Positions 1 through 8,997 are shown, counted from the first letter of the stretch. The stretch: 64,000 nucleotides of DNA from PALSA-612 sp046729255 (GCA_046729255.1 JBKPGF010000044.1:12911-76910); one strand, 5' to 3'. Notes: a model not told the origin generated them from the letters alone. Numbers and translations are program-made.

Positions 1-2
1 TC

Positions 3-1022
3 GTTCAGCACGCGGGCGGCGTAGAACTTGATAAGCGAGATCTCGACGCGTGCCTCATCGCCTTCGTCGATCTTGTGCGCCGCGTCGATGGTCATCAGCC
101 GGCAGGCCTGGATCTCCGCGGCCGAGTCGGCGATCCAGTTCTGGACCGTCTGCTTCTCCGCCAGCGGCCCGCCGAAGGCCTCGCGCTGGAGGGAGTACGA
201 GCACATGAGATCGAACGCGCGCTGCATCTGGCCCAGCCAGCGCATGACGTGGTGGATGCGGCCCGGCCCGAGCCGTTTTTGCGCGATGCGGAAGCCGGCG
301 CCCGGCTCACCGAGGACGTTGGCCGCGGGCACGCGCACGTCCTCGTATGTCACCTCGCAGTGCGTCGTCCAGCCACGCCCGCGATGCCCCATGACCGGCA
401 CCGGCTCGATCGTGATCCCCGTCGTGTCCGCGGGCACGAGGATCTGGCTGGCGCGGCGGTGCCGATCGCCGTCCGGGTCGGTGATGGCCATGACGATCGC
501 GAAGCCTGCGCCCTCCGCGCTCGACGAAAACCACTTGCGACCGTTGATCACCCACTCGCCGCCGTCTCGCACCGCGCGCGTCTTGAGGCCGGTTGGATCC
601 GACCCCGAGACGTCGGGCTCCGTCATCGAGAAGAACGATCGCGTCGCCCCCTCCACAAGCGGCCTGAGGAACTGCTCCTTCTGCTCCTCGGTGCCAAACA
701 GGTGGAGGATCTCGCCGTTGCCCGCGTCGGGCGCCTGGCAGTTGAAGACGAGCTGGCCCCAGAAGCTCCGCCCGATCTCCTCGTTGAGGTAGGCGTACGC
801 GAGAAAGCCTTGCCCTGTGCCGCCTGCCTCAGGGGGCAGATGCGGCGCCCAGAGCCCTTCTGCCTTGGCTCGCGCGCGCAGCGAAGTCATGAGCTCCTCC
901 GCTGCGTCGTCCTCGCGGTTCAGCGCCTGCTCGGCTGGATAGACGTGCTCCTCGAGGAATGCGCGGTACGTCCCGCGCAGCTCGTCGAACCGCTCGTGCG
1001 TGGGCAGCTCCGCAAGCGCCAC
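3..1022 (-). CDS. Acyl-CoA dehydrogenase, C-terminus cut by window edge
   Basis: Flavin-dependent alpha,beta-dehydrogenation of an acyl-CoA thioester. 340 codons are visible and the gene runs off the left edge. The minus frame reads through the typical regions of the family: the middle-domain FFSMTEPDVSGSDPTGL segment, an INGRKWFSSSA strand, and the C-terminal helical RIHHVMRWLGQMQRAFDLM region with QREAFGGPLAEKQ. The chosen start is the GTG at 1022 (VALAELPTHERFDEL). It faces the next gene across only 17 bp. Substrate chain length cannot be told from sequence; the neighbouring thiolase and phosphotransferase (ACAD10/11-like pairing) fit fatty or branched acyl-CoA breakdown. Confidence 0.9.
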   Translation of the reverse strand, partial: MALAELPTHERFDELRGTYRAFLEEHVYPAEQALNREDDAAEELMTSLRARAKAEGLWAPHLPPEAGGTGQGFLAYAYLNEEIGRSFWGQLVFNCQAPDAGNGEILHLFGTEEQKEQFLRPLVEGATRSFFSMTEPDVSGSDPTGLKTRAVRDGGEWVINGRKWFSSSAEGAGFAIVMAITDPDGDRHRRASQILVPADTTGITIEPVPVMGHRGRGWTTHCEVTYEDVRVPAANVLGEPGAGFRIAQKRLGPGRIHHVMRWLGQMQRAFDLMCSYSLQREAFGGPLAEKQTVQNWIADSAAEIQACRLMTIDAAHKIDEGDEARVEISLIKFYAARVLN

Positions 1023-1027
1023 GACCC

Positions 1028-1033
1028 TATGAT
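1028..1033 (+). promoter_or_regulatory. Candidate -10 box TATGAT for leaderless oxidoreductase mRNA
   Basis: TATGAT ends 6 nt before the GTG start at 1040, so a transcript from the usual distance would begin at the start codon. No clear -35 is visible. It lies in the 17-bp gap between divergent starts. Confidence 0.45.
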
Positions 1034-1039
1034 CGCACG

Positions 1040-2044
1040 GTGCGCCTCGGCGTGAACCTCGGTTATGCGTCCCCGGGAACGAACCCGACCGAGCTGATCG
1101 ACTTCGCGGTCGAGGCGGAGGGGCTGGGCTACGACTCCGCGTGGGCGGCCGAGGCCTGGGGCACGGACGTCGTCACGGTGCTCTCCTGGCTCGGCGCGAA
1201 GACGGAGACGATGAAGCTCGGCGCCGGGATCATGCAGATTCCCGCGCGGAGTGCCGGCATGACAGCGATGACAGCGGCGACGCTCGATCTCATGTCGGGC
1301 GGACGCTTCCTCCTCGGCCTCGGCCTCTCCGGGCCGCAGGTCGCAGAGGGCTGGCACGGCGAGCCCTGGGGCCCGCCGCTCCAGCGCACGCGCGAGTACG
1401 TCGAGCTCGTCCGGCGGATGCTGCGGCGCGAGGTCGTCGACTTTCACGGCGAGGTGTACGACGTGCCGCTCACCGGCGACGGGACGTCGGGGCTCGGCAT
1501 CCCACTGAAGATGATGCTGCGGCCGCTGCGGCCCGACATCCCCGTCTACCTCGCTGCCATCGGCCCAAAGAACGTCGCGCTCGCCGCCGAGATCGCCGAC
1601 GGGTGGCTTCCGATCTTCGTCTCGCCGGAGCACTTCCGAGACGTGTTTCCTCTTGACGGAGCACGAGAGGGCTTCGACATCGCAGCGGGGGTCAACGTCG
1701 TGCTGACGAAAGACCGCGAGGGAGGCCGGGAGTACGTCAAGCATCATCTCGCGCTCTACGTCGGCGGCATGGGCGCGCGTGGGAAGAACTTCTACAACGA
1801 CCTCGTCTGCCGCTACGGCTACGAGGAGGACGCCGCGCGGATTCAAGATCTCTACCTCGACGGCAAGAAGCTGGAGGCGGCGACGGCAGTCCCCGACTCC
1901 CTCGTCGACGAAGTGGCCCTCGTCGGCTCGCGCGAGCAGATCGCCGAACGGCTCGACGCGTGGCGCGAGTGCGGGGTGACGACGCTCATAGTCCAGACTC
2001 ACGACCGCGAGACGCTGCGCGTGATGGCCGAGCTCGTTTTGTGA
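1040..2044 (+). CDS. LLM-class (luciferase-like, F420-type) oxidoreductase
   Basis: A 334-residue luciferase-like TIM-barrel protein. It begins VRLGVNLGYASPGTNPTELI and has the family landmarks GYDSAWAAEAWGTD, LGAGIMQIPARSAGMTAMTAATLD, GRFLLGLGLSGPQVAEGWHG and PVYLAAIGPKNVALAAEIADGW. Such proteins in actinobacteria usually use coenzyme F420 for hydride transfer; cofactor and substrate here are inferred from family only. An open frame continues upstream to 959, but homology starts at the GTG at 1040, which also sits 6 nt behind a TATGAT box. The stop overlaps the next start (GTGA), so the two genes are translationally coupled. Confidence 0.85.
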   Translation: MRLGVNLGYASPGTNPTELIDFAVEAEGLGYDSAWAAEAWGTDVVTVLSWLGAKTETMKLGAGIMQIPARSAGMTAMTAATLDLMSGGRFLLGLGLSGPQVAEGWHGEPWGPPLQRTREYVELVRRMLRREVVDFHGEVYDVPLTGDGTSGLGIPLKMMLRPLRPDIPVYLAAIGPKNVALAAEIADGWLPIFVSPEHFRDVFPLDGAREGFDIAAGVNVVLTKDREGGREYVKHHLALYVGGMGARGKNFYNDLVCRYGYEEDAARIQDLYLDGKKLEAATAVPDSLVDEVALVGSREQIAERLDAWRECGVTTLIVQTHDRETLRVMAELVL

Positions 2045-3078
2045 ACTCGACCGAGCAGCCGCTGCTGATCCTCGAGAACGTCGAAGCCTTCCTCGACGAG
2101 CACGGGCTCGGCTCGGGGCCGGTTCGTGCCAGCCGCATCGGCCAGGGCGGCGGCTCGAACTTCTCGTTCCTCCTCGAGCGCGACGAGGGGCGCTTCGTGC
2201 TCCGCAGGCCGCCGCGCCCGCCCCTGCCGCCGTCCGCGCACGACATGGTGCGCGAGGCGCGGCTCCAGCTCGCGCTCGCGCCGCACGGCATCCGGCTGCC
2301 GGTGATTCGCGCCGTCTGCGAGGACGAGGGCGTGATCGGCGTCCCGTTCTACGTCATGGACTTCCTCGAAGGACACGTCGTCACGACCGAGCTGCCGGCG
2401 GGGCTCGACACGGAGGACGCGCGGCGTCGGCTCGGCCTCGACCTCGTGGACGCGCTCGTCGAGATCCACGCAGTCGACGTGTCGGCGCCGGGGGTAGCCG
2501 AGTTCGTGCGTCCGGGCAGCTACCTCGAGCGGCAGGTGCGCCGATTCACCCAGCTCTGGGAGATCAATCAGACGCGTGAGTTGCCCGACGTCGAGGCGGT
2601 CGGCGGTTGGCTCGCTCAGAATCTTCCCGAGCCCTTCCCGCTGGCGGTCGTTCACGGCGACTACCGGCTCGGGAACGCCATGGTGGCGCCTGAAGACCCC
2701 GCGCGAATCGCCGCCGTCCTCGATTGGGAGATGGGCGCGATCGGCGACCCGCGCGCCGACGTCGGCTACCTGCTCGCGACGTACAGCGAGCCGGGCGGTG
2801 ACATCAATCCGCTCGGCGCCTCACCGGTGACGGCGCTCGACGGATTCCCGACGAAGCGCGAGCTCGTCGAGCGCTACCGCGAGCGGAGCGGTCGCGACGT
2901 CGAGCCGCTCGGGTGGTTCCAGGCGCTCGCGCTCTGGAAGGCGGCGGTGTTCTGCGAGGCGATCTACGGCCGCTACGTGCGCGGTGAGCTCGCCGCGGAG
3001 GACGCGAACGCGGCCCGCTTCGAGCAGGGCGTGCCACTGCTCGCGCACACGGCGCTCGAGCTAGCCGGGGCCGGCTGA
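2041..3078 (+). CDS. Phosphotransferase family protein (APH fold, ACAD10-like)
   Basis: A 345-residue aminoglycoside-phosphotransferase-fold kinase. The catalytic loop VVHGDYRLGNAMV is at residues 203-215 (His205-Gly206-Asp207) and the metal-binding DWE at 228-230. The N-lobe carries GQGGGSNFSFLLERDEGRFVLRRPP. This subgroup is commonly encoded beside acyl-CoA dehydrogenases and is related to the kinase domain of ACAD10/ACAD11, which phosphorylates 4-hydroxyacyl-CoAs; that role is possible here but inferred from context. The start GTG 2041 overlaps the previous stop. The 3' end overlaps the convergent hydrolase gene by 18 bp. Confidence 0.85.
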   Translation: MNSTEQPLLILENVEAFLDEHGLGSGPVRASRIGQGGGSNFSFLLERDEGRFVLRRPPRPPLPPSAHDMVREARLQLALAPHGIRLPVIRAVCEDEGVIGVPFYVMDFLEGHVVTTELPAGLDTEDARRRLGLDLVDALVEIHAVDVSAPGVAEFVRPGSYLERQVRRFTQLWEINQTRELPDVEAVGGWLAQNLPEPFPLAVVHGDYRLGNAMVAPEDPARIAAVLDWEMGAIGDPRADVGYLLATYSEPGGDINPLGASPVTALDGFPTKRELVERYRERSGRDVEPLGWFQALALWKAAVFCEAIYGRYVRGELAAEDANAARFEQGVPLLAHTALELAGAG

Positions 3079-3918
3079 GCTCTCGACTCGGTCGAGGAAG
3101 TCGCAGACGATCGCGGCGAACTCGGTCGGCGCCTCGAGCATGGGTACGTGGCCCTGTCCTGACAGGATGGCTAGCTCGGCGCACGGCATGCGCGCGGCGA
3201 GCAGGTGGCCGTTGGCGACGGGGACGACGTGGTCGAGGTCGCCGTGGACAACGAGGGCGGCCACGCCGATCCGCTCGACCGGCAGGCCCTGTTCGAGATA
3301 GGCGCGGCTGGCCTCGAACTGCGCCCACCAGCACTCGGGCGGCGTCGGGGGATCGAGTCGCGCAGCCAGCCACCCCTCGTACTCGTCCGGATGCTCGTCC
3401 ATCCACCCCGGCGCGAACGACGTCGGGAACGTGCGCCGGATCGCCTCCTCGAGCGGCAGCCCGACGACGGAGAGCCACGTCTCCAGCGTCTCCGGGGGCA
3501 ACGGCTCGTGCTCCGGACCGCCGGGGCCGGTGCCGACGAGGATGAGCGAGCGCACAAGATCGGGCCTTCGCAGTGCGAGGGTCAGCGCGATGAAGCCGCC
3601 CATCGAATGACCGAAGACGTCGGCGCGCTCCAACCCGCGGGCGTCGAGCACGGTCGCCGCGTCGTCGGCCAGCTCCTCGATCGTGTAGGGGCCGGCCGGC
3701 TTCGCAGAGAGGCCCGTGCCGCGGTTGTCGAACGAGAGCACGCGGCGCAGCTCCGCGTACGCGGGAATCTGGGCCCGCGACCCCCACTTCGACCAGCCCA
3801 GGCCCTGGATCAGGAGCAGCGGAAACCCATCGCCGTGCTCCTCGACGTGGAGCTGGACCGCGCTCGTGCTCAGAGCCGCTCGACGATCATGGCCATGCCC
3901 TGGCCCCCGCCGACGCAC
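3061..3918 (-). CDS. Alpha/beta hydrolase
   Basis: An alpha/beta-hydrolase with nucleophile elbow GHSMGG (Ser105 counting from GTG 3918), an oxyanion-region LIQGLGWSK strand, DNRGTGLSAKP, acid HGDLDHVVP and catalytic His in GQGHVPMLEAP. The substrate is unknown. The start is doubtful. GTG 3918 gives a 15-residue Arg-rich leader with no family similarity. The conserved N-terminus (TSAVQLHVEEHG) begins at CTG 3873, which overlaps the thiolase TGA as CTGA. A CTG start coupled to thiolase translation would fit the protein better but is unproven. The protein probably acts with the thiolase and the acyl-CoA genes around it. Confidence 0.85.
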   Translation of the reverse strand: MRRRGPGHGHDRRAALSTSAVQLHVEEHGDGFPLLLIQGLGWSKWGSRAQIPAYAELRRVLSFDNRGTGLSAKPAGPYTIEELADDAATVLDARGLERADVFGHSMGGFIALTLALRRPDLVRSLILVGTGPGGPEHEPLPPETLETWLSVVGLPLEEAIRRTFPTSFAPGWMDEHPDEYEGWLAARLDPPTPPECWWAQFEASRAYLEQGLPVERIGVAALVVHGDLDHVVPVANGHLLAARMPCAELAILSGQGHVPMLEAPTEFAAIVCDFLDRVESSAGPG

Positions 3919-5030
3919 ATCGTCTCGAGACCGACCGTGCCGTCGACGGCCTCGAGGTCGTTAAGCAGCGTGCACATGATCCGCGCGCCGGTCATGCCGT
4001 ACGGGTGCCCGAGAGCGATCGCGCCGCCGTGCGGGTTGAACCGGTCGTCGAAGGGGTCGATGCCGACCTCACGACAGACGGGGATCACCTGGGCCGCAAA
4101 GGCCTCGTTCAGCTCCATGACGTCGACGTCGTCGATCGTCATGCCGGCCTGGCCGAGCACGCGCCGGACAGCCTGGATCGGCCCCACGCCCATGATCTCG
4201 GGACTGACGCCCGAGACGGCGGAGGCGACGATCCGCGCCTTCGGCGTGATGCCGAGCTCCTTGGCCCGCGAGTCGCTCATGACGACGACAGCCGCGGCGC
4301 CGTCGTTCAGCGGGCAGGAGTTGCCGGCCGTCACCTTCCCGCCTTCGACGAAGGCGGGATCGAGCTCGGCGAGCTTCTCGAGCGTCGACTCGCGGCGGGG
4401 CCCGTCGTCGCGGGAAACGACCGTGCCGTCTTCCGTCGTGTACGGCGTGATCTCACGGGCGAAGTGGCCGGAGTCCTGCGCCGCGACCGCCCGCTCCTGC
4501 GAGCGCTGTGCGAACCGATCCATCTCCTCCCGCTCGATGCCCCAGCGCTCGGCGACGTTCTCGGCCGTCATGCCCATCGGGATGTAGACGTTGCCGATCG
4601 CGTCGTCCGAGCCGGTCAGCCGCGGATGCAGCTCCTCCGCGGACTTCGGGTAGCCGTTCACCTGCGAGATCGACTCCACCCCGGCGGCTACGTACGCATC
4701 CCCCTCGCCGGCCTTGATCGCATGGAACGCCATGCGGATCGTCTGCAGGCTGGAGGCGCAGAAGCGGTTGACTGTCGTGCCGCCCGTGGTCGCCGGCAGA
4801 TCGGCGAGCAGCGATGCGCGCCGCGCGAGGTTCATGCCCTGCCGCTGCTCGGGGTAGCCGCACCCGAGCATGACGTCCACGATCTCCGACCCCGAGAGCT
4901 CGGGCACCTGGTCGACCGCCGAGCGGATGGCAAACGCCGCGAGGTCGTCGGGGCGGGCATCCACGAGCGACCCCTTTCGCGCCCGCCCGATAGGCGTACG
5001 CGTGGCGGCGACGATCACTGCCTCAGACAT
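3870..5030 (-). CDS. Thiolase family protein (acetyl-CoA C-acyltransferase)
   Basis: A 386-residue thiolase for the thiolytic cleavage or condensation of acyl-CoAs. The nucleophilic Cys91 is in VNRFCASSLQ, His342 in GGAIALGHPYG, the second Cys372 in ETMCVGGGQG, and NEAF in VMELNEAFAAQV. Length and motifs match the degradative/biosynthetic thiolase I/II families. The ATG at 5030 is preceded by TAGGCT ending 6 nt upstream, suggesting a leaderless mRNA initiated after the livJ terminator. The gene overlaps the hydrolase downstream and probably shares its transcript. Confidence 0.92.
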   Translation of the reverse strand: MSEAVIVAATRTPIGRARKGSLVDARPDDLAAFAIRSAVDQVPELSGSEIVDVMLGCGYPEQRQGMNLARRASLLADLPATTGGTTVNRFCASSLQTIRMAFHAIKAGEGDAYVAAGVESISQVNGYPKSAEELHPRLTGSDDAIGNVYIPMGMTAENVAERWGIEREEMDRFAQRSQERAVAAQDSGHFAREITPYTTEDGTVVSRDDGPRRESTLEKLAELDPAFVEGGKVTAGNSCPLNDGAAAVVVMSDSRAKELGITPKARIVASAVSGVSPEIMGVGPIQAVRRVLGQAGMTIDDVDVMELNEAFAAQVIPVCREVGIDPFDDRFNPHGGAIALGHPYGMTGARIMCTLLNDLEAVDGTVGLETMCVGGGQGMAMIVERL

Positions 5031-5036
5031 GCCCGG

Positions 5037-5042
5037 AGCCTA
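5037..5042 (-). promoter_or_regulatory. Candidate -10 box TAGGCT for thiolase
   Basis: TAGGCT on the minus strand ends 6 nt before the thiolase ATG, giving a predicted transcription start at or next to the start codon. No convincing -35 was found. Confidence 0.4.
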
Positions 5043-5054
5043 CCGCTCGAAACG

Positions 5055-5082
5055 CTGAGGGCCGGCGGGTGCCGGCCCTCAG
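5055..5082 (-). terminator. Perfect 12-bp hairpin after livJ (terminator without U-tract)
   Basis: CTGAGGGCCGGC and its exact reverse complement flank a GGGT loop. It lies 21 nt beyond the livJ stop and 12 nt before the thiolase promoter box, so it probably separates the two transcription units. No U-tract follows on either strand, as is usual for GC-rich actinobacterial terminators. Confidence 0.7.
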
Positions 5083-5103
5083 AGTCGCCAGTGATCGGTG
5101 CCG

Positions 5104-6375
5104 CTAGTTCGTCTTCTTCGACGGCCGCGGATCGACCAGCTGGCCGATCGGCTTCCAGCCGCCGTTCTCGAACTCGATCAGCCGCTCGGCCGAGATCGGG
5201 AACTTGTCGTTCTTTGACGTCGTCGACCGGACGCCCGGGAGGAACCACGGGTTCATCGCGTTCGTCTCGGTGAAGTTGTTCGCCTTCGCCATCAGCGAGG
5301 CGCGCGTGAGCTTGCCCTTCGGGATCGAGTCGAGCAGGTTGCAGAAGCTCCTGCCCTTGGCGAACCCGTAGAGGTACAGACCGTCAGTCACCCGCCCGCT
5401 CGGCAGGTACTTGCCCATGATCTGCTTGTAGAGGTTCACACCCGCGTCGTTGGCGTTGTCGGGGCTCGCCGGGTCCTTGAGGTACTGGACGCTGATCGAC
5501 CCGTTCACGTATCCGGGGGTCGCGAGTCCGACGGCCGTGGTCATGAACGTGTCCGTCGCAGACACCGAGTTGAGGTAGATCTGCTGTGGCTTCCACTGGA
5601 TCGTCCGCAGCGTCGCGTACGTGCGAATCGTGTGCGTCGGCGTGGCGAAGATCATCAGCGTGTCCGCACCCGATGCCCGGAGTGCGAGCAGCTGCGGCGC
5701 AACGGATGCGTCGGTGAGGTTGTACCCGCGCGTGGCCACGATCTGGCTCTTCCTGGGGCCCAGGCCGGCCTCGAGACCCGCGATGTAGTCCTTGCCGTAG
5801 TCGTCGTTCTGGTAGAGGATCGCGATCTTCGCGTTCGGCGTTTGGGCCCTGATGCGCCGGCCGTAGATCGTGGCCTCACCCTGGTAGTCGGGCTGCCAGC
5901 CGAGCGACCACTTGTATTCCTTCTGCTCGGCACCCCAGAACGTCGCGCCCGTGGAGACATAGAGCTGCGGCACTCTGTTCAGGTTCAGGTATCGCCGAAC
6001 CTGCTGCTGCGGCTCGGTGCCGAGGCCGCCGAGTGTTGCGAACACCTTGTCCTGCTGGACGAGCCTGATGGTCTGCGTCACTGTTTGCGGCGGGTTGAAG
6101 AGGTCGTCGTAGACGATGTACTTCACCTGGCGGCCGCCGCAGCCGCGCGCCTTGTCCGCCCCTCGCTTCGTCGCGTTTTCGTAGCTGAAGTACGCGGTGA
6201 GACCACGGGCGATCGGCGCATAGCTGGCGGCTGGGCCCGAGAGCGGGAACGTCCCGCCAATCTTGATGGTCTTTGATGTCAGGCCAGGCGCCTGCTCGGC
6301 ATTGCCCGACGCGCTCGTGAGTCCGAAGACAAGCGAGCCGGCGACAGCCGTGAGCACAAGAGCTGCCTTCCTCAT
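5104..6375 (-). CDS. livJ: ABC transporter substrate-binding protein, branched-chain amino-acid type
   Basis: A 423-residue periplasmic-binding-type receptor (type I fold, LivJ/HAAT family). The N-terminal signal peptide MRKAALVLTAVAGSLVFGL is followed by SKTIKIGGTFPLSGPAASYAPIARG, the first strand and loop of the family, then KIAILYQNDDYGKDYIAGLE and GADTLMIFATP. The ATG 6375 has a good Shine-Dalgarno (AAAGGAG, 6 nt spacing). An open frame continues far upstream but carries no homology. The gene is last in the liv operon and overlaps livM (ATGA). The ligand may be a branched-chain amino acid, another amide or a carboxylate; nearby acyl-CoA genes allow the last. Confidence 0.9.
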   Translation of the reverse strand: MRKAALVLTAVAGSLVFGLTSASGNAEQAPGLTSKTIKIGGTFPLSGPAASYAPIARGLTAYFSYENATKRGADKARGCGGRQVKYIVYDDLFNPPQTVTQTIRLVQQDKVFATLGGLGTEPQQQVRRYLNLNRVPQLYVSTGATFWGAEQKEYKWSLGWQPDYQGEATIYGRRIRAQTPNAKIAILYQNDDYGKDYIAGLEAGLGPRKSQIVATRGYNLTDASVAPQLLALRASGADTLMIFATPTHTIRTYATLRTIQWKPQQIYLNSVSATDTFMTTAVGLATPGYVNGSISVQYLKDPASPDNANDAGVNLYKQIMGKYLPSGRVTDGLYLYGFAKGRSFCNLLDSIPKGKLTRASLMAKANNFTETNAMNPWFLPGVRSTTSKNDKFPISAERLIEFENGGWKPIGQLVDPRPSKKTN

Positions 6376-7382
6376 GTATCGCTCCTTTGTGTCGTTCCCT
6401 CCCCTACGGTGGGACGAGTGTAACGCCCTTTTGTTGCCCAGAACAGGCCTCGCACGCGGAGGACGAGCTGAGCAGCGCCGCCCGGTATGAGAAACAGCAC
6501 GACGAGCAGGAAGAGCCCGTAGGTGACCGAGGGCGGCAGGGTCGTCGACAGGTCGAGCCGGTTGGCCGCGTCCTCGGCCTTCAGTGGCGCGTAGACGACG
6601 AACAGCGCGCCGAAGATCGTCCCGAACAGGTAGCCGAAGCCCCCGAGGGCCGTACCCACGAGCAGCGTGATCGAAAGCACAGCCGGGAAGGTGAGCGAAT
6701 TCACGAAGCCGATGTGGATCGCGAGCAGCGACCCGGCAACGCCTGCGTACGCCGCGGCCATAGCGAACGCAGTCGTCTTGAAGACGGCAGGGTTGAGGCC
6801 CGCCGAGACCGCGGCCAGCTCGGCGTCGCGAACCGCCCGCAACGAGCGGCCGAGCTTCCCGCTCAGCACGAACCATGCCAAGAGCAACAGCCCCAAAGCG
6901 ATGCCCCAGGTCTCGTAGTAAGGAGCCGTCGGCAGACCGAAGGAGATGCCCTGGTTCCCGCCGAGTGTCCCGGAGTAGCGTTCGGACCGGACGAGCTCGC
7001 CGAAAGCGACCGCGAGCGCAAACGTGCCGAGCGCGAGATACGGGCCGTGCAAGCGCAACGCCGGCAGGCCGAACAGGAAACCGGCCGCACCGGCGATTGC
7101 GGCAGCGACGGGGATCGTCCACCACACGCCCCAGCCGTGCTCGAAGACGAAATACGCGGTCGTATACGCCCCCACGCCCATGAAGGCGCCCTGCCCAAGC
7201 GAGATCTGCCCCGAGTAGCCGGTGACGATGTTGAGCCCGATGAGGGCGATGAAGTACAGGCCGACCTGCGACATGTTGCGCGTCTCGAACTGGCCGAGGA
7301 AGCGCGGCAGCACAGCGATGATGGCGATGCCCGCCGCGAGGCAGATGGCACTGGCGACCTGCGCGCGGAGAATCGCTCTCAC
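6372..7382 (-). CDS. livM: Branched-chain-type ABC transporter permease LivM
   Basis: A 336-residue inner-membrane permease with about nine hydrophobic segments. Family landmarks are LYFIALIGLNIVTGYSGQISLGQGAFMGVGAY at the start and GRSLRAVRDAELAAVSAGLNPAVFKTTAFAMAAAYAGVAGSL, the cytoplasmic EAA-like loop that contacts the ATPases. The start is GTG 7382, which overlaps the livH stop (GTGA). The frame remains open up to 7823 but that part is antisense to livH. The coupled order G-F-H-M-J is unusual only in having the receptor last. Confidence 0.92.
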   Translation of the reverse strand: MRAILRAQVASAICLAAGIAIIAVLPRFLGQFETRNMSQVGLYFIALIGLNIVTGYSGQISLGQGAFMGVGAYTTAYFVFEHGWGVWWTIPVAAAIAGAAGFLFGLPALRLHGPYLALGTFALAVAFGELVRSERYSGTLGGNQGISFGLPTAPYYETWGIALGLLLLAWFVLSGKLGRSLRAVRDAELAAVSAGLNPAVFKTTAFAMAAAYAGVAGSLLAIHIGFVNSLTFPAVLSITLLVGTALGGFGYLFGTIFGALFVVYAPLKAEDAANRLDLSTTLPPSVTYGLFLLVVLFLIPGGAAQLVLRVRGLFWATKGRYTRPTVGEGTTQRSDT

Positions 7383-8287
7383 ACGCGCCTCGCGATCGTG
7401 CGACCGAAGAGGCCGTCCGGCTTGATCACGAGGACGAGCAAGAGCACGCCGAGCGCGATCGGCAGCTTGAACTCCGGCGACTCGCTGACGAAGTCGACAT
7501 ACGTCTGGAGGAGCGCGATCCCGACGCCGAGGATGTATGCACCGAGCACGGCGCCGATCGGGCTGTCGAGGCCGCCGAGCACCGCGGCAGCGAACGCGTA
7601 GACGATGATGATGAGCATGTAGTTCGGATCGAGCGGCGGCGCCGCGACGACGGCCATCAGTCCCGCCACGGCGCCGAGCGCGGCCGCGAGCCCCCAGCCC
7701 AGGGCGAGCATGACGGCCACGCGAATACCCAGCAGCCGGCTCGTGTCGGCTCGCACGGCGGCGGCGCGCATCATCAGGCCCGTGCGCGTGAAGCGGAAGA
7801 TGAGGTAGACGACGAGCACGCATAGGAGCGACACGCCGAAGATGTAGATCGTCTGCTTGGGAATCGACACGTCGCCGACGGTGATGGGGTCGTACGGGAA
7901 CGGGCTCAGGATGTACTGCGGCTCGGAGCTCCAGATCCAGGCGGCCAGCCCGTTGAGGACGATGAGCAGGGCGATGGTCGCGATGACGATCGTGATCTGG
8001 CCCGATCTCGCCAGCGGGCGGATGATCCCGCCGTAGATGAGCGACCCGCCCGCGAACGAGATGGCGAGCGTGATCGCAAAGCCGATCCAGAAGGGAAGCT
8101 CCCAGCCCTCAGGGTCGGAGATCAGCCAGAACGCGATGTACGTCGAGAACATAGCCATCTCGCCCTGCGCGAAGTTGATCACGCCGGTCGCCCGGTGGAT
8201 GAGCACGAGGGCGAGGGCGAGGATGGCGTAAATGCCCCCGTCGGCGAGACCTGTGACGACCGTCTGGATGAGCTTCGACCAGTCCAT
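7379..8287 (-). CDS. livH: Branched-chain-type ABC transporter permease LivH
   Basis: A 302-residue permease with eight or so membrane spans. It starts VVTGLADGGIYAILALALVLIHRATGVINFAQGEMAMF, the N-terminal signature of LivH, and has RAAAVRADTSRLLGIRVAVMLALGWGLAAALGAVAG for ATPase contact. The ATG 8287 shares one base with the livF stop (TGATG). It pairs with LivM as the heterodimeric channel. Confidence 0.92.
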   Translation of the reverse strand: MDWSKLIQTVVTGLADGGIYAILALALVLIHRATGVINFAQGEMAMFSTYIAFWLISDPEGWELPFWIGFAITLAISFAGGSLIYGGIIRPLARSGQITIVIATIALLIVLNGLAAWIWSSEPQYILSPFPYDPITVGDVSIPKQTIYIFGVSLLCVLVVYLIFRFTRTGLMMRAAAVRADTSRLLGIRVAVMLALGWGLAAALGAVAGLMAVVAAPPLDPNYMLIIIVYAFAAAVLGGLDSPIGAVLGAYILGVGIALLQTYVDFVSESPEFKLPIALGVLLLVLVIKPDGLFGRTIARRV

Positions 8288-8997
8288 CAGCCGAGGTAGG
8301 ACTTTCTCACGCGTTCGTCACGGCGAAGCTCGGCGCTCTCCCCCTCCATCACGACCCGGCCAACTTCCAGCACGTACGCGCGCTTCGTCGACTGGAGCGC
8401 GATGCCCGCGTTCTGCTCGACCACGAGCACCGTGAGCCCCATCTCGCGCGTGAGCGAGGAGACGAGCTCGTAGAAGTCGCGCACGATCGTCGGCGCGAGC
8501 CCGAGCGACGGCTCGTCGAGCAGCAGCAGCCTCGGCCGCGCGGCGAGCGCCCGTCCGAGGGCGAGCATCTGCTGCTCACCGCCGGACAGCGTTCCCGCCT
8601 GCTGGTTCCGCCTGCCCTCGAGCCGCGGGAAGTAGCCGGCGACGTTCTCGCAGTCGCGTTTCGCCTCGCGCCAGTTCCGGCGATGGTTGGCGCCGATGAG
8701 GAGGTTCTCCCACACCGTCAGCTCGGCGTAGATCTCCCGGCCCTCGGGCACGTGCGCGATGCCCAGCCGCGCTACCGCCTCGGGCGACTTGCGGTGGATC
8801 GGCTTACCGTCGAAGACGATCGAACCGGAGCGGCGTACGGTGCCCGAGATCGCCCGCAACGTCGATGTCTTGCCGGCGCCGTTCGCCCCGAGGATGGCGA
8901 CAGACTCGCCGTCGTTCACGGTCAGGGATACGCCGTGCAACGCCTGGACGCCGCCGTAGCGGGCGTCGACCCCGTCCAGCTCGAGCAGCGGCGTCAC
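8287..8997 (-). CDS. livF: Branched-chain-type ABC transporter ATPase LivF
   Basis: A 236-residue ATPase. It has Walker A GANGAGKTS, signature LSGGEQQMLALGRAL, Walker B LLLLDEPSLGLAP and the H-loop replaced region VVEQNAGIALQ typical of LivF. GTG 8997 is the start (VTPLLELDGVDARYGG). Unlike the other liv genes it is not overlapped by its upstream partner: 163 bp separate it from livG, and that gap holds repeat element A in the sense orientation. Confidence 0.92.
   Translation of the reverse strand: MTPLLELDGVDARYGGVQALHGVSLTVNDGESVAILGANGAGKTSTLRAISGTVRRSGSIVFDGKPIHRKSPEAVARLGIAHVPEGREIYAELTVWENLLIGANHRRNWREAKRDCENVAGYFPRLEGRRNQQAGTLSGGEQQMLALGRALAARPRLLLLDEPSLGLAPTIVRDFYELVSSLTREMGLTVLVVEQNAGIALQSTKRAYVLEVGRVVMEGESAELRRDERVRKSYLG

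Noticed and set aside
75..1055. Long open frame on + opposite the acyl-CoA dehydrogenase
   Set aside because: Arg/Ala/Pro-rich shadow of the minus-strand gene with no motif; GC-rich codon bias opens antisense frames throughout the window.
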